Part shown: piece by piece, positions 24,864 through 31,685 of the stretch | Position numbering within the stretch: the stretch's first letter is position 1 | Layout of the letters: every line of letters begins with the position of its first letter | IMG/VR virus record: IMGVR_UViG_3300048589_001324 | Location: 1-36,121 of that record | Origin: a virus | Direction: 5' to 3' (one strand) | DNA: 36,121 nt | Translations under genes and position numbers: made by a program | Notes under the pieces: model-generated | What the model saw: the letters and a program-made list of their open reading frames with translations, nothing else | Database searches by the model: none | What the model was told of the DNA's origin: nothing

Positions 24864-24957
24864 CAAATGTATCAGAGCGTGATTTTCTCGCTGCCGGCAA
24901 GCCTGATTGGTTTGATAAAATCGACATGTATTACTTTGGTGCTCACAGCTGACCCCT

Positions 24958-25728
24958 TCATGCGCTGACTTCGGCTTTGCTGAAGATATTTGAGATCACT
25001 TTAGACTGGAGCCCATACTGCTCCTTCATCCTATCCATGATGCGCTGACAGAAGGCGGGCTCGATCTCCACGGCCTTGGCAATTCGTGCCGTTTCCTGGG
25101 CGGCGGCGAAGATTGTGCCCGAACCCGCAAAGGGGTCGTAAACCACGTCGCCCATATCCGTATGGTTCCCGATCGGCTTGGTATACAGCAGAAGCGGCTT
25201 TTGCGTGGGATGGATCCGGTCGGCAGTAGCAGGCACCTCAGCTTCCCACACCGTCGTTTGCTTTCGATCGCCTTTCCAGTGAGCCGTTTCAAATTGCCGG
25301 ACACCATATATAGCGGACTCATGCTTCCAATGGTAAGCGGCACGACTGAGTGCTGCCCGGTTTTTCAGCCATACAATGGCTTGACGAGGTTCGTAGTCAC
25401 CATCCCTGAAAGCCTGAAACGCGACGTCGGTGGCAGTTGCTGCATGCCAGATATATGCTACTCGCGCATTCGACAGGTAGAATGCCTTGCTCCAGTTCGC
25501 ACGGTGATCATTACGGACCCGCAGATCCTCCAGCTCGTTGTCCCCGCCACGGACGGAGTTCGCTTTGTGCCTGTCGCGGACCTGTAGCTTTACGCCATAA
25601 GGTGGATCCGTAACCATCAGCTGAGGAATGGTTTCCCCTAGCAGCTGCCCTACCATGGCCTTTTCAGTGGCATCGCCACAGAGCAGAGTGTGATTGCCAA
25701 TCTTGATAATATCGCCGAACTTAACCAA
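24958..25728 (-). CDS. Orphan DNA methyltransferase (DPPY type)
   Basis: A 256-residue site-specific DNA methyltransferase. Catalytic motif IV is DPPYGVKL (near 40) and the AdoMet motif YDPFAGSGTIFAAAQ (near 205) comes later, the beta-class order for N6-adenine or N4-cytosine enzymes. RIHPTQKP precedes it, also typical. The TTG start has GGAG 5 bases upstream. No partner endonuclease is adjacent, so it is probably a phage protection or regulatory methylase, separate from the type I HsdM. Confidence 0.9.
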   Translation of the reverse strand: MVKFGDIIKIGNHTLLCGDATEKAMVGQLLGETIPQLMVTDPPYGVKLQVRDRHKANSVRGGDNELEDLRVRNDHRANWSKAFYLSNARVAYIWHAATATDVAFQAFRDGDYEPRQAIVWLKNRAALSRAAYHWKHESAIYGVRQFETAHWKGDRKQTTVWEAEVPATADRIHPTQKPLLLYTKPIGNHTDMGDVVYDPFAGSGTIFAAAQETARIAKAVEIEPAFCQRIMDRMKEQYGLQSKVISNIFSKAEVSA

Positions 25729-25783
25729 AAGAACTCCAAATGCAAAAACAACTGCCGACTATCGGCAGCCATAGAAAGTCTGA

Positions 25784-26350
25784 TCACGATAGCAATAGAT
25801 TTTGCTGAAACCTGCGATCGACGGCTTCAGTAACGGTTCCCTCGAAATCCCAACGCGGCTGAGTCGTCTTCCGGTCTTTGAGCAGATAGAGGATCCTAAG
25901 GGTCTTTCTCTTTCGATCTCTCTGAAATATGCCTTCCAGGCCATTGAACTTGTGGCCGCTCTTGCCTTCGAATGAAGCTTTGAACGTTCCGTTTTGCTCC
26001 AGAATCTTCCTTGGAAACCTGCTGCTCGGGATGAGAGCGTTAGGGCGGGTTCTCACCTGGGCAGGAATAGCGACGTGCTTTCCCTTGGGATGGTGGACAT
26101 CCCCATACTCCTGTTTTGCCATCAGCTCATCCAAAGAATACACCCTTGCGACAGGGTGAGCTTTGGTAGCCGCATCGAACCGGACGCCCTTTCGGACCCA
26201 GTCGCGCCGCAGGGTAAATTTCGTCGGCATATCAGCTTTGACGGCATCCGCTGCGTCACGAGCTGTGCGGGTAAGGGCCTTCACTACTTCAAACTCAATT
26301 TCGCTGCGAATGCCTGAAATTGAGGGGATATCAACTTCGAGGGAGATCAT
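25784..26350 (-). CDS. Minor tail/tail-completion-like protein (gpZ-like)
   Basis: A 188-residue protein. The N-terminal region with VVKALTRTARDAADAVKADM, FTLRRDWVRKGVRFDAAT and ARVYSLDEL resembles minor tail or tail-completion proteins (lambda gpZ type), which help join tail to head. The remainder is basic. Its ATG overlaps the HTH gene stop (ATGA), so it belongs to the same transcription unit as lysis and HTH genes, far from the tail module. The call is by sequence pattern and is moderate; a nucleic-acid-associated protein is an alternative. Confidence 0.5.
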   Translation of the reverse strand: MISLEVDIPSISGIRSEIEFEVVKALTRTARDAADAVKADMPTKFTLRRDWVRKGVRFDAATKAHPVARVYSLDELMAKQEYGDVHHPKGKHVAIPAQVRTRPNALIPSSRFPRKILEQNGTFKASFEGKSGHKFNGLEGIFQRDRKRKTLRILYLLKDRKTTQPRWDFEGTVTEAVDRRFQQNLLLS

Positions 26351-26622
26351 TTAAGAGTAATCAATTCCTCGAACGAATAGTAGTTGATTGCCTGCAGGTG
26401 AACGTGTGTTTCGTAAGCAAGCTCCACCATCTCCTTACAGGTTTCATCCGATGCATTAAGCGTCCGGCAGATGTTTCTTATCACATCCGGCGCAGGCGGC
26501 GGCGTCTTCCCCGATTCATAGCCACGAATGGTTGGACGCGTATATCCGGCCTTCTCTGCAAACGGGAGCAACTTTGGATATTTTTCCAGCCGCATGGATC
26601 TTAACTTTTCATGAAATAACAT
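26347..26622 (-). CDS. XRE-type helix-turn-helix regulator
   Basis: A 91-residue DNA-binding protein. The HTH covers about 8-60 (EKLRSMRLEKYPKLLPFAEKA, GYTRPTIRGYESGKTPPPAP), with an IRGYE recognition-helix pattern typical of Cro/C1 proteins, followed by a short helical C-terminus. The ATG at 26622 has GGGGG 6 bases upstream; the longer open frame reads through the preceding small membrane gene in another frame. It may regulate late or lysogenic functions; there is no evidence for which. Confidence 0.78.
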   Translation of the reverse strand: MLFHEKLRSMRLEKYPKLLPFAEKAGYTRPTIRGYESGKTPPPAPDVIRNICRTLNASDETCKEMVELAYETHVHLQAINYYSFEELITLK

Positions 26623-26779
26623 GTACGAGCCCCCAGACAATAATGAGGATAGCGACGAGCGCCAACCGGAGAAAAAGCTTTCTCTTTGGGAAATCTGATC
26701 GTTTGAGTTCAAGCTTTCGCCCCTCAGTCGGTAGCAATATGGTCCCCATAAGCTTTCGCTTCAAATCGCTATCCACCAA
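26609..26779 (-). CDS. Small single-span membrane protein in the lysis cassette
   Basis: A 56-codon frame immediately after the endolysin: a basic N-terminus (DSDLKRKL, RKLELKRSDFPKRK) then one hydrophobic span LFLRLALVAILIIVWGLVHV ending at TGA. GAGG from the endolysin end lies 6 bases before the TTG start (GTG at 26776 is an alternative), and its stop overlaps the HTH gene. Topology with cytoplasmic positive N-terminus and C-terminal span suggests a holin-, antiholin- or spanin-related helper, but the family is not recognised. Confidence 0.5.
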   Translation of the reverse strand: MVDSDLKRKLMGTILLPTEGRKLELKRSDFPKRKLFLRLALVAILIIVWGLVHVIS

Positions 26780-26782
26780 ATT

Positions 26783-27283
26783 CTACCTCATAGTCAACGC
26801 AACACGCAGAACCCTTTTAATCCAGCCTTTTCCGAAGACCTTGAACTTTTTCATTCTGCGATAGGATTCAATTCTTTGAAAGAGAAATTCCACCGCAAAT
26901 TCCATGCCGCTAACGCCTTTGAGAGCCATCAAAGTTTTGGCACCAACGATGCCGTCCTCCGCGACTTTACGGCCTATTTTTATAAGGCTGCTCTGGACGA
27001 GACGCGCGGACGCCTGCCTGCCCATGTTCACAGCTGTATCAAAAATTGGAAGTCTCAGGTACGACGGAACTGAATCCAGGCTCAAGGCATCCCAGTACGA
27101 TTTACGATAGATCGCAGCAGCCTGCTCCCTCGTCAAATTCCTGATTCCCTGCTCGCCCAACTCTGGATGCTGGGTTAGGGCGATTCCATACTTTGTAAGG
27201 CCACCGGGATCGTCCGGGTGCTCCGTGATTTTGCTTCCACCTTCAAGTTGAAGGATGATGTCGACCGATTCATTAAAATTCAT
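26783..27283 (-). CDS. Endolysin, glycosyl hydrolase 108 family
   Basis: A 166-residue peptidoglycan hydrolase. The family start is seen in FNESVDIILQLEGGSKITEH with the proposed catalytic Glu14 in EGG, followed by PDDPGGLTKYGI and a peptidoglycan-binding-like C-terminal part (VGAKTLMALKG). The ATG overlaps the previous stop (TGATG); the upstream extension in the open frame lacks support. There is no signal peptide, so a holin is needed for release. Confidence 0.92.
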   Translation of the reverse strand: MNFNESVDIILQLEGGSKITEHPDDPGGLTKYGIALTQHPELGEQGIRNLTREQAAAIYRKSYWDALSLDSVPSYLRLPIFDTAVNMGRQASARLVQSSLIKIGRKVAEDGIVGAKTLMALKGVSGMEFAVEFLFQRIESYRRMKKFKVFGKGWIKRVLRVALTMR

Positions 27284-27588
27284 CAGGCCGCCAGACGCTT
27301 TGTTGCGATTCGACCAACAATGGCCAGAACGTGCTGAAGAATTGCCACCAGTTCGGATCCCGATATATCGCCCCATTCCTTGGGTGCTTCGCTGCTGCCA
27401 TCGATGGCTTCGGATAGCTCATGCCGGAACTGCTCCGACAGGGCATATCGCATCAGCTCCAGTTTCGATAGGCCACCAGTGAATCGAGCCAGAAAGAGCT
27501 TTTCGGCGACGAGTCCAATGAGATCCAGAATCTCAAGCGTTTCCTTGATACCGTAAGATTCCTGCGCGTTTTGTTTCGATGCTTCCAT
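27283..27588 (-). CDS. Hypothetical protein in lysis region
   Basis: A 101-residue acidic, helical protein, not recognised. Segments include IKETLEILDLIGLVAEKLFL, GGLSKLELMRYALSEQ and a C-terminal LVAILQHVLAIVGRI. The ATG follows the previous stop directly (TAA ATG) and its own stop overlaps the endolysin start, so it is coupled into the operon. No transmembrane segment is clear apart from the moderately hydrophobic C-terminus. Function is unknown. Confidence 0.65.
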   Translation of the reverse strand: MEASKQNAQESYGIKETLEILDLIGLVAEKLFLARFTGGLSKLELMRYALSEQFRHELSEAIDGSSEAPKEWGDISGSELVAILQHVLAIVGRIATKRLAA

Positions 27589-27900
27589 TTAATAATCCTC
27601 TCTTTTGCTAAGCGCATTTTCGATGCGCATGATTCGTGTTTCCAGGAGCTTGATCTCTTTTTGGTAGAAAAGGTCGAATCCAAGCTCCAGCTTTTCGAGT
27701 CGTAAGGAAAAACCGTCGACTTTCTCCCTCACGGCTCCAATGTCACCCCTGATTTGACTGATCCATTGCAGAATCACAAGGGCGGCAGGTACACCGCCCG
27801 TGATGCCGGTGAGTAGGGACTCGACCAGCTTGCTGTCCAACTCGATTATGATAGGCTCCGCTTCATGATTCGCTTGCTGATCGTGGCTCGACCTTGCCAT
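27589..27900 (-). CDS. Holin-like membrane/coiled-coil protein
   Basis: A 103-residue protein with one hydrophobic span (LTGITGGVPAALVILQWISQ) and a C-terminal coiled coil (IRGDIGAVREKVDGFSLRLE, then KEIKLLETRIMRIENALSK). The span next to a coiled coil and the location beside the endolysin fit a holin-associated or lysis-helper protein. The ATG at 27900 overlaps the previous gene by 38 bases and has a weak ribosome site, so a TTG at 27945 is an alternative. Confidence 0.55.
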   Translation of the reverse strand: MARSSHDQQANHEAEPIIIELDSKLVESLLTGITGGVPAALVILQWISQIRGDIGAVREKVDGFSLRLEKLELGFDLFYQKEIKLLETRIMRIENALSKREDY

Positions 27901-28057
27901 GCTGAAGAGCAATGGCTTCCTCAGAAAGAGTCCAGAGCCGATCAAAGATGGCCCAGGCCTTGGGGGAGTCAGTGACTTTTACGAGGCGCTTGATAGCCTC
28001 TTTTTTCAGTTGGACTGCCTTGATATTGATCTCATTCCTCTTTTTCTTTTTAGTCAT
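27863..28057 (-). CDS. Small basic protein
   Basis: A 64-residue protein starting MTKKKKRNEINIKAVQLKKE, then AWAIFDRLWTLSEEA. It is strongly basic at the N-terminus. Its ATG overlaps the RusA stop by 4 bases, supporting translation. No family is recognised; the basic start suggests nucleic-acid or membrane association. Confidence 0.5.
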   Translation of the reverse strand: MTKKKKRNEINIKAVQLKKEAIKRLVKVTDSPKAWAIFDRLWTLSEEAIALQHGKVEPRSASES

Positions 28058-28662
28058 GACGCCACCATACTTTCTTCGTATGGAATGTCGTAAGAGAGAA
28101 TGGTGTTAAGCAGGTCGTCTGGATCCTGTTCAAGCTTCGCAGCTAGGTCCAGAAGTGACATCTCCTCTTTCAAGTCCAGCAATTTAAAGATCCTATCTTC
28201 CACAGGTTTTTCCCTCCTTTCCTGCGAATTATCACAAAGTCTTGACAGGGTAATTTCGACCCTTGGCGATTCGCCCCTGGCGGCGAAGTATTTTTCGACA
28301 GTAGCCGTCGCAATGCGCGAATCATTCACCACCACTGTTCCCTGAATGCAGTCCCCGATCAGTTTCCCGATGTTATCCCAATCCGGCTTTACTGCCGCGT
28401 AGACAGTGCCCTTCTTCAGCACCTTTGGACGCGTCCTGTATGTGCGAATCTCAAGCTTCACGGGTTCATCGAGCAGTGGCCCCTTATAGCATTCAAGGAG
28501 GTGCCGCTTGAGTTGCTCCATCCGCTCCCTGGTTGCAGGAGCCTTATAGACTTTGCCAAGGCTTGTGCGCCTGGCTTCTTCCTTCCCAGCAGGTTCCATG
28601 GGAATGATGCAACTCAAGATCTGACGGTCGGTCACAGTCGGGCTCAATCGGTATCCGCTCAA
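28054..28662 (-). CDS. RusA-like Holliday junction resolvase with C-terminal extension
   Basis: A 202-residue protein. The RusA domain spans about 1-145, with the start CIIPMEPAGKEEARR and the catalytic aspartate motif KPDWDNIGKLIGDCIQG followed by VVNDSRI. RusA is about 120 residues; an additional C-terminal segment (EDRIFKLLDLKEEMSLLDLA, then EQDPDDLLNTIL) looks like a small winged-helix domain. The TTG start overlaps the SSB stop (TTGA). It would resolve recombination and replication intermediates before packaging. Confidence 0.85.
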   Translation of the reverse strand: MSGYRLSPTVTDRQILSCIIPMEPAGKEEARRTSLGKVYKAPATRERMEQLKRHLLECYKGPLLDEPVKLEIRTYRTRPKVLKKGTVYAAVKPDWDNIGKLIGDCIQGTVVVNDSRIATATVEKYFAARGESPRVEITLSRLCDNSQERREKPVEDRIFKLLDLKEEMSLLDLAAKLEQDPDDLLNTILSYDIPYEESMVAS

Positions 28663-29075
28663 AATGGAATATCCTGATCGAAGCCCCCGCTGTCCGGGGC
28701 TTCAGATTCCCTGGCAAAAGGCTCCTGTCCGCCGTCTCCACTGTTTTTGCGTTCTGTCAGAAAGATTATCTTTTGGCCCAGGATTTCGGATATGAACTGC
28801 TTGCGCCCGTCTTTCTCATACGACCGCTTCTTCATGGATCCTTCGATATAAACCTTTGACCCCTTCTTCAGAAACCTTGCGCAGTTTTCGGCCTGCTTTT
28901 TCCAAAAAACCACGCGATGCCAGTCTGTAACGCTCTTCCATGTGCCATCCTGCTGTTTCATGGATTCGGTTGTACCGACATCGAACGCGCACCACGCTGT
29001 CCCGCTATTTGTATATCGACATTCGGGATCCTTCCCCAGGTGCCCCAGAATTCTGGCCTCGTTTACGCTGCTCAT
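28659..29075 (-). CDS. ssb: Single-stranded DNA-binding protein
   Basis: A 138-residue SSB. The OB-fold has NEARILGHLGKDPECRY, the DWHRVVFWKKQAENCARF segment and VYIEGSMKKRSYEKDG; the acidic linker ends in the partner-binding tail DQDIPF. The ATG overlaps the recT-like stop (ATGA). Phage SSB is usually encoded beside RecT, as here. Confidence 0.95.
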   Translation of the reverse strand: MSSVNEARILGHLGKDPECRYTNSGTAWCAFDVGTTESMKQQDGTWKSVTDWHRVVFWKKQAENCARFLKKGSKVYIEGSMKKRSYEKDGRKQFISEILGQKIIFLTERKNSGDGGQEPFARESEAPDSGGFDQDIPF

Positions 29076-29803
29076 GCAGGCTTCCCTTCTTTTGCCTTGG
29101 CAACGAGCGAGACAAATTTGGTCTTGAAGGCATCAGCCGGGTGGCCGTTAAGCTCTGCTGCTATGAGCGACCATTCCGCTTTCGGCACCTTCTGGTCCAA
29201 GAGCTGCTGGTGCAGCCACGACAGCTGCTTGGGATTTGTGGAATCGAAGGCTGATGCCGCAGGTCTTCCCTCCACGGGATCGAGACGGATGGGCTCCTGC
29301 ATCTCGTCATCCGTATAGAACTCAGAGAGCTCTTCGGGAAATGCCCGCCGCAGAGCCTTGGCCTCTGCGCATTTTTCGAGCATGGTTGTTGGCATTTCAT
29401 TCCAGATGGGTACACGCTCCCGATACTGCTCCTTATAGAACGCAGTGGCCTTGAATTCACAGATTTGCCCCTGAACGAACCTTTTGACAGTGACCGTGCA
29501 GCAGATCGGCTTTCCATCTGCGCCCATCGTAAGATCGCTGGTTTCACAGCCCGCATAGGCACCGGTTCTCTGTGCAATGAGGCGATTTGCTTCTATGCTC
29601 AAAATGATTGTGGGTTTGTCTCTGACCTTCATAAAATAAATATGCCGTGCCTCTGGATTGAGACGCCTGAATTTGCACACCCCAATGTAGTGTTCAAACT
29701 CAAGGTCTGTCGCGTCCTTGGCGTAATATTTTCTCAGATACTCCAGCTTTTCCTTGGAAAAGTGAGGTACTGGAGATTGCTTTTGTTCCACGAGTTCAGT
29801 CAA
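29072..29803 (-). CDS. RecT/Bet-type single-strand annealing protein
   Basis: A 243-residue recombinase that anneals complementary strands. Family segments are LEYLRKYYAKDATDLEF, the core with FMKVRDKPTIILSIEANRLI and MPTTMLEKCAEAKALRRAFP, comparable to the Bet consensus before LSEFYTDDEM. The TTG start has AAGGA 8 bases upstream. It lies next to a RecE-like exonuclease, forming a two-component recombination system with the SSB. Confidence 0.9.
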   Translation of the reverse strand: MTELVEQKQSPVPHFSKEKLEYLRKYYAKDATDLEFEHYIGVCKFRRLNPEARHIYFMKVRDKPTIILSIEANRLIAQRTGAYAGCETSDLTMGADGKPICCTVTVKRFVQGQICEFKATAFYKEQYRERVPIWNEMPTTMLEKCAEAKALRRAFPEELSEFYTDDEMQEPIRLDPVEGRPAASAFDSTNPKQLSWLHQQLLDQKVPKAEWSLIAAELNGHPADAFKTKFVSLVAKAKEGKPA

Positions 29804-29836
29804 ATGTTGATTCCTTGCAATAAATACGTTCAGCCT

Positions 29837-30685
29837 TCACGCTACGAGTGCTCTGAGGCTCTTTTCCTCAGCATCAAGCTTGCGAAGCTCCTGAAACCCT
29901 CTATACGGCAGACCCAGCGGCATCACCTCGACTGGCAATCCAGGCCAAACATTCGTCGTTTTGCACTCCTTGATGGTCTGCAGTGTGCGCTTGATCCGAT
30001 CCTGTCCCAGCTTTATCTCGTCAGCCATAGCCTGATAAACCGCCGTGAGACAGGGTGCTTCCGACTGCTGTGCGACGAAGAGATAACGTTCCGGCTCCAC
30101 TCCCGTACAGGCTTTGACACCAGCAAGAGTGTGCGCAGCCGACACGTAGTAGTGATAGCGATAAGCCGCCTCCCTGAATGCCCAGTGCCCGGGATCCACC
30201 GTGGTCTTGAAATCAACCACCGTGCTGTAATCGTCCGTGATAAAGTCGGGCCGGCATTTGCATTCAAGGTCGGTGAGGTCATCGAGCCAATAGAAACTCA
30301 CCTCGTATCGACCTCCACGCTCAAGCACGTCCCTGGCGGGCGGAAAAGAGCGGGTGGCCGAAGCCATCCGCTGTAAACTGTCCCACTCATCCGGTTTCAA
30401 ACAGACTTTCCCCTCGTTTTCCCGTTCAAAGGCTTTCCATGTTGCTTCGGCCCGTGACTTGACCGCAGGTCCTTTGACTGCAATCTGGGGGAAGCTCCCA
30501 TCCATGATTGCGTGAAAGAGACGCCCCATCTTCATGGATTGGGAGTCCTTCTTCCCTTGCCCAAGAACCTTGGCCTGGTAGTAGACCGCCGGGGCGATCG
30601 CCGCCGCAACAATCCCCGTCTTCGAGAGAGCATCATCCGCATGGTAGTCTTCCAACGGACGATCGTTATAAATTCCGATTGTCAC
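29837..30685 (-). CDS. RecE-like 5'-3' exonuclease (PD-(D/E)XK)
   Basis: A 282-residue nuclease partner of the annealing protein. The nuclease core has ECKCRPDFITDD and TVVDFKTTVDP (D and D-x-K), followed by the QxxxY-like region with YRYHYYVSAAHTLAG, as in the RecE C-terminal nuclease family. I chose the GTG at 30685, which overlaps the previous stop (GTGA) as most neighbours do; an ATG four codons upstream is possible. It makes 3' overhangs for annealing. Confidence 0.88.
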   Translation of the reverse strand: MTIGIYNDRPLEDYHADDALSKTGIVAAAIAPAVYYQAKVLGQGKKDSQSMKMGRLFHAIMDGSFPQIAVKGPAVKSRAEATWKAFERENEGKVCLKPDEWDSLQRMASATRSFPPARDVLERGGRYEVSFYWLDDLTDLECKCRPDFITDDYSTVVDFKTTVDPGHWAFREAAYRYHYYVSAAHTLAGVKACTGVEPERYLFVAQQSEAPCLTAVYQAMADEIKLGQDRIKRTLQTIKECKTTNVWPGLPVEVMPLGLPYRGFQELRKLDAEEKSLRALVA

Positions 30686-31152
30686 GCAAGATCCCATTTG
30701 CAAGTGCAACCTGTGCGCTCGTATCGGCCAACGAAGGGATGGATCCAAATGCCGACGCTTCCGTCGCAGTCCAGCTTCCGCGAGGTTCTGTCGAAGGCTT
30801 CGGCCACAGCTTTCATGGTGTCTTCCAGGAATATTTTTCTAACGCTGAAGTTCGCGTTGGTCATCTTTGGCTGAAGGCGATAGGGATGGCCAATTACAGC
30901 GAGATACTTTCCGATGTTCTCGGAGGCAACACCTTTGAAATACTTTTCCGTGATTTCGTCGATTGGCAGCCAGCTATCGACTTTGGCTTCTGCCGGTTCC
31001 GGCTCCTTCTGCTCAGTGCGGCGTTCAAGCTCTGCAAGCAACGCTTTGGTTGTAAAGCGCTGAAGGCCATTGGTGCTGACCGCAGATCCGGCGATCTGAT
31101 CCGTCAAGGCTTTTCCAAAAAGTTCGGCGATAGCGATGCGATTGAAATTCAT
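30682..31152 (-). CDS. Hypothetical early protein
   Basis: A 156-residue protein, not recognised. The N-terminal half is helical and acidic (LLAELERRTEQKEPEPAEAK), and the C-terminal half (IGKYLAVIGHPYRLQPKMTN, WIHPFVGRYERTGCTCKWD) looks like a compact domain ending with CTC. Its ATG overlaps the preceding gene stop (ATGA) and its stop overlaps the exonuclease start. Position between an HTH protein and recombination genes suggests a role in DNA metabolism or host takeover, without firm evidence. Confidence 0.65.
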   Translation of the reverse strand: MNFNRIAIAELFGKALTDQIAGSAVSTNGLQRFTTKALLAELERRTEQKEPEPAEAKVDSWLPIDEITEKYFKGVASENIGKYLAVIGHPYRLQPKMTNANFSVRKIFLEDTMKAVAEAFDRTSRKLDCDGSVGIWIHPFVGRYERTGCTCKWDLA

Positions 31153-31685
31153 ACCGTGTCCTCCTGTTTGGTCATTTCGATGGTTATGTTTTCCATCAAG
31201 AAATCGTTCAACTTTTCAAGCTGTTCCTCAAGGCGGGAAATCCGTTGCTCCTGCTCGTGGAGCCGTCTTATGCATTCTGCAAGCAAAGACTTCTGAGTTA
31301 TGACCTTCCCTAAATCACTCAAGGATTTGAAGGGGCGTCCGGCTCTCCAGATTGATGCGAAAGCTTCCATGGCATCCTTGGTTCCGATGGCCTTGGCGAT
31401 CCGATAAAGTGCTGCTCGGGAAACGAAGCGGCATGTCGCAGACTTTGGTCCTATAACACCCGCCTCTCTGAGAGCCTTAAGACCTGAGGCGGCCACCCGT
31501 GCTGTTTCTATTTTCCCGGTCGCAATGATCCGCCGAAGCTTAATGTCGGTGATTCCGAAAACTCGGGCTGCATGCTCCGGGGAAAGACCCTGCTCGGAGC
31601 CGATGTTGATGATTGCCAAGGGCAGCGTTCCATCGTTCGCTACAACGTTTTTCAATTCCACAGTGATGTAGTTTGCTTTCACCAT
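31149..31685 (-). CDS. HTH and coiled-coil phage protein
   Basis: A 178-residue protein, unknown family. It has an HTH-like segment (LSPEHAARVFGITDIKLRRI), a second helical segment FVSRAALYRIAKAIGTKDAM that recalls antirepressor-type domains, and a C-terminal coiled coil (RLHEQEQRISRLEEQLEKLN). The ATG at 31685 overlaps the helicase stop (ATGGTGA) with GGAG upstream. It may be a regulator of early genes or an adaptor; this is inferred from features only. Confidence 0.65.
   Translation of the reverse strand: MVKANYITVELKNVVANDGTLPLAIINIGSEQGLSPEHAARVFGITDIKLRRIIATGKIETARVAASGLKALREAGVIGPKSATCRFVSRAALYRIAKAIGTKDAMEAFASIWRAGRPFKSLSDLGKVITQKSLLAECIRRLHEQEQRISRLEEQLEKLNDFLMENITIEMTKQEDTV

Noticed and set aside
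29465-30376. 303-codon plus-strand open frame
   Set aside because: It lies antisense to the RecT-like and exonuclease genes, has no ribosome site or recognisable protein pattern, and is a shadow of their codon structure.
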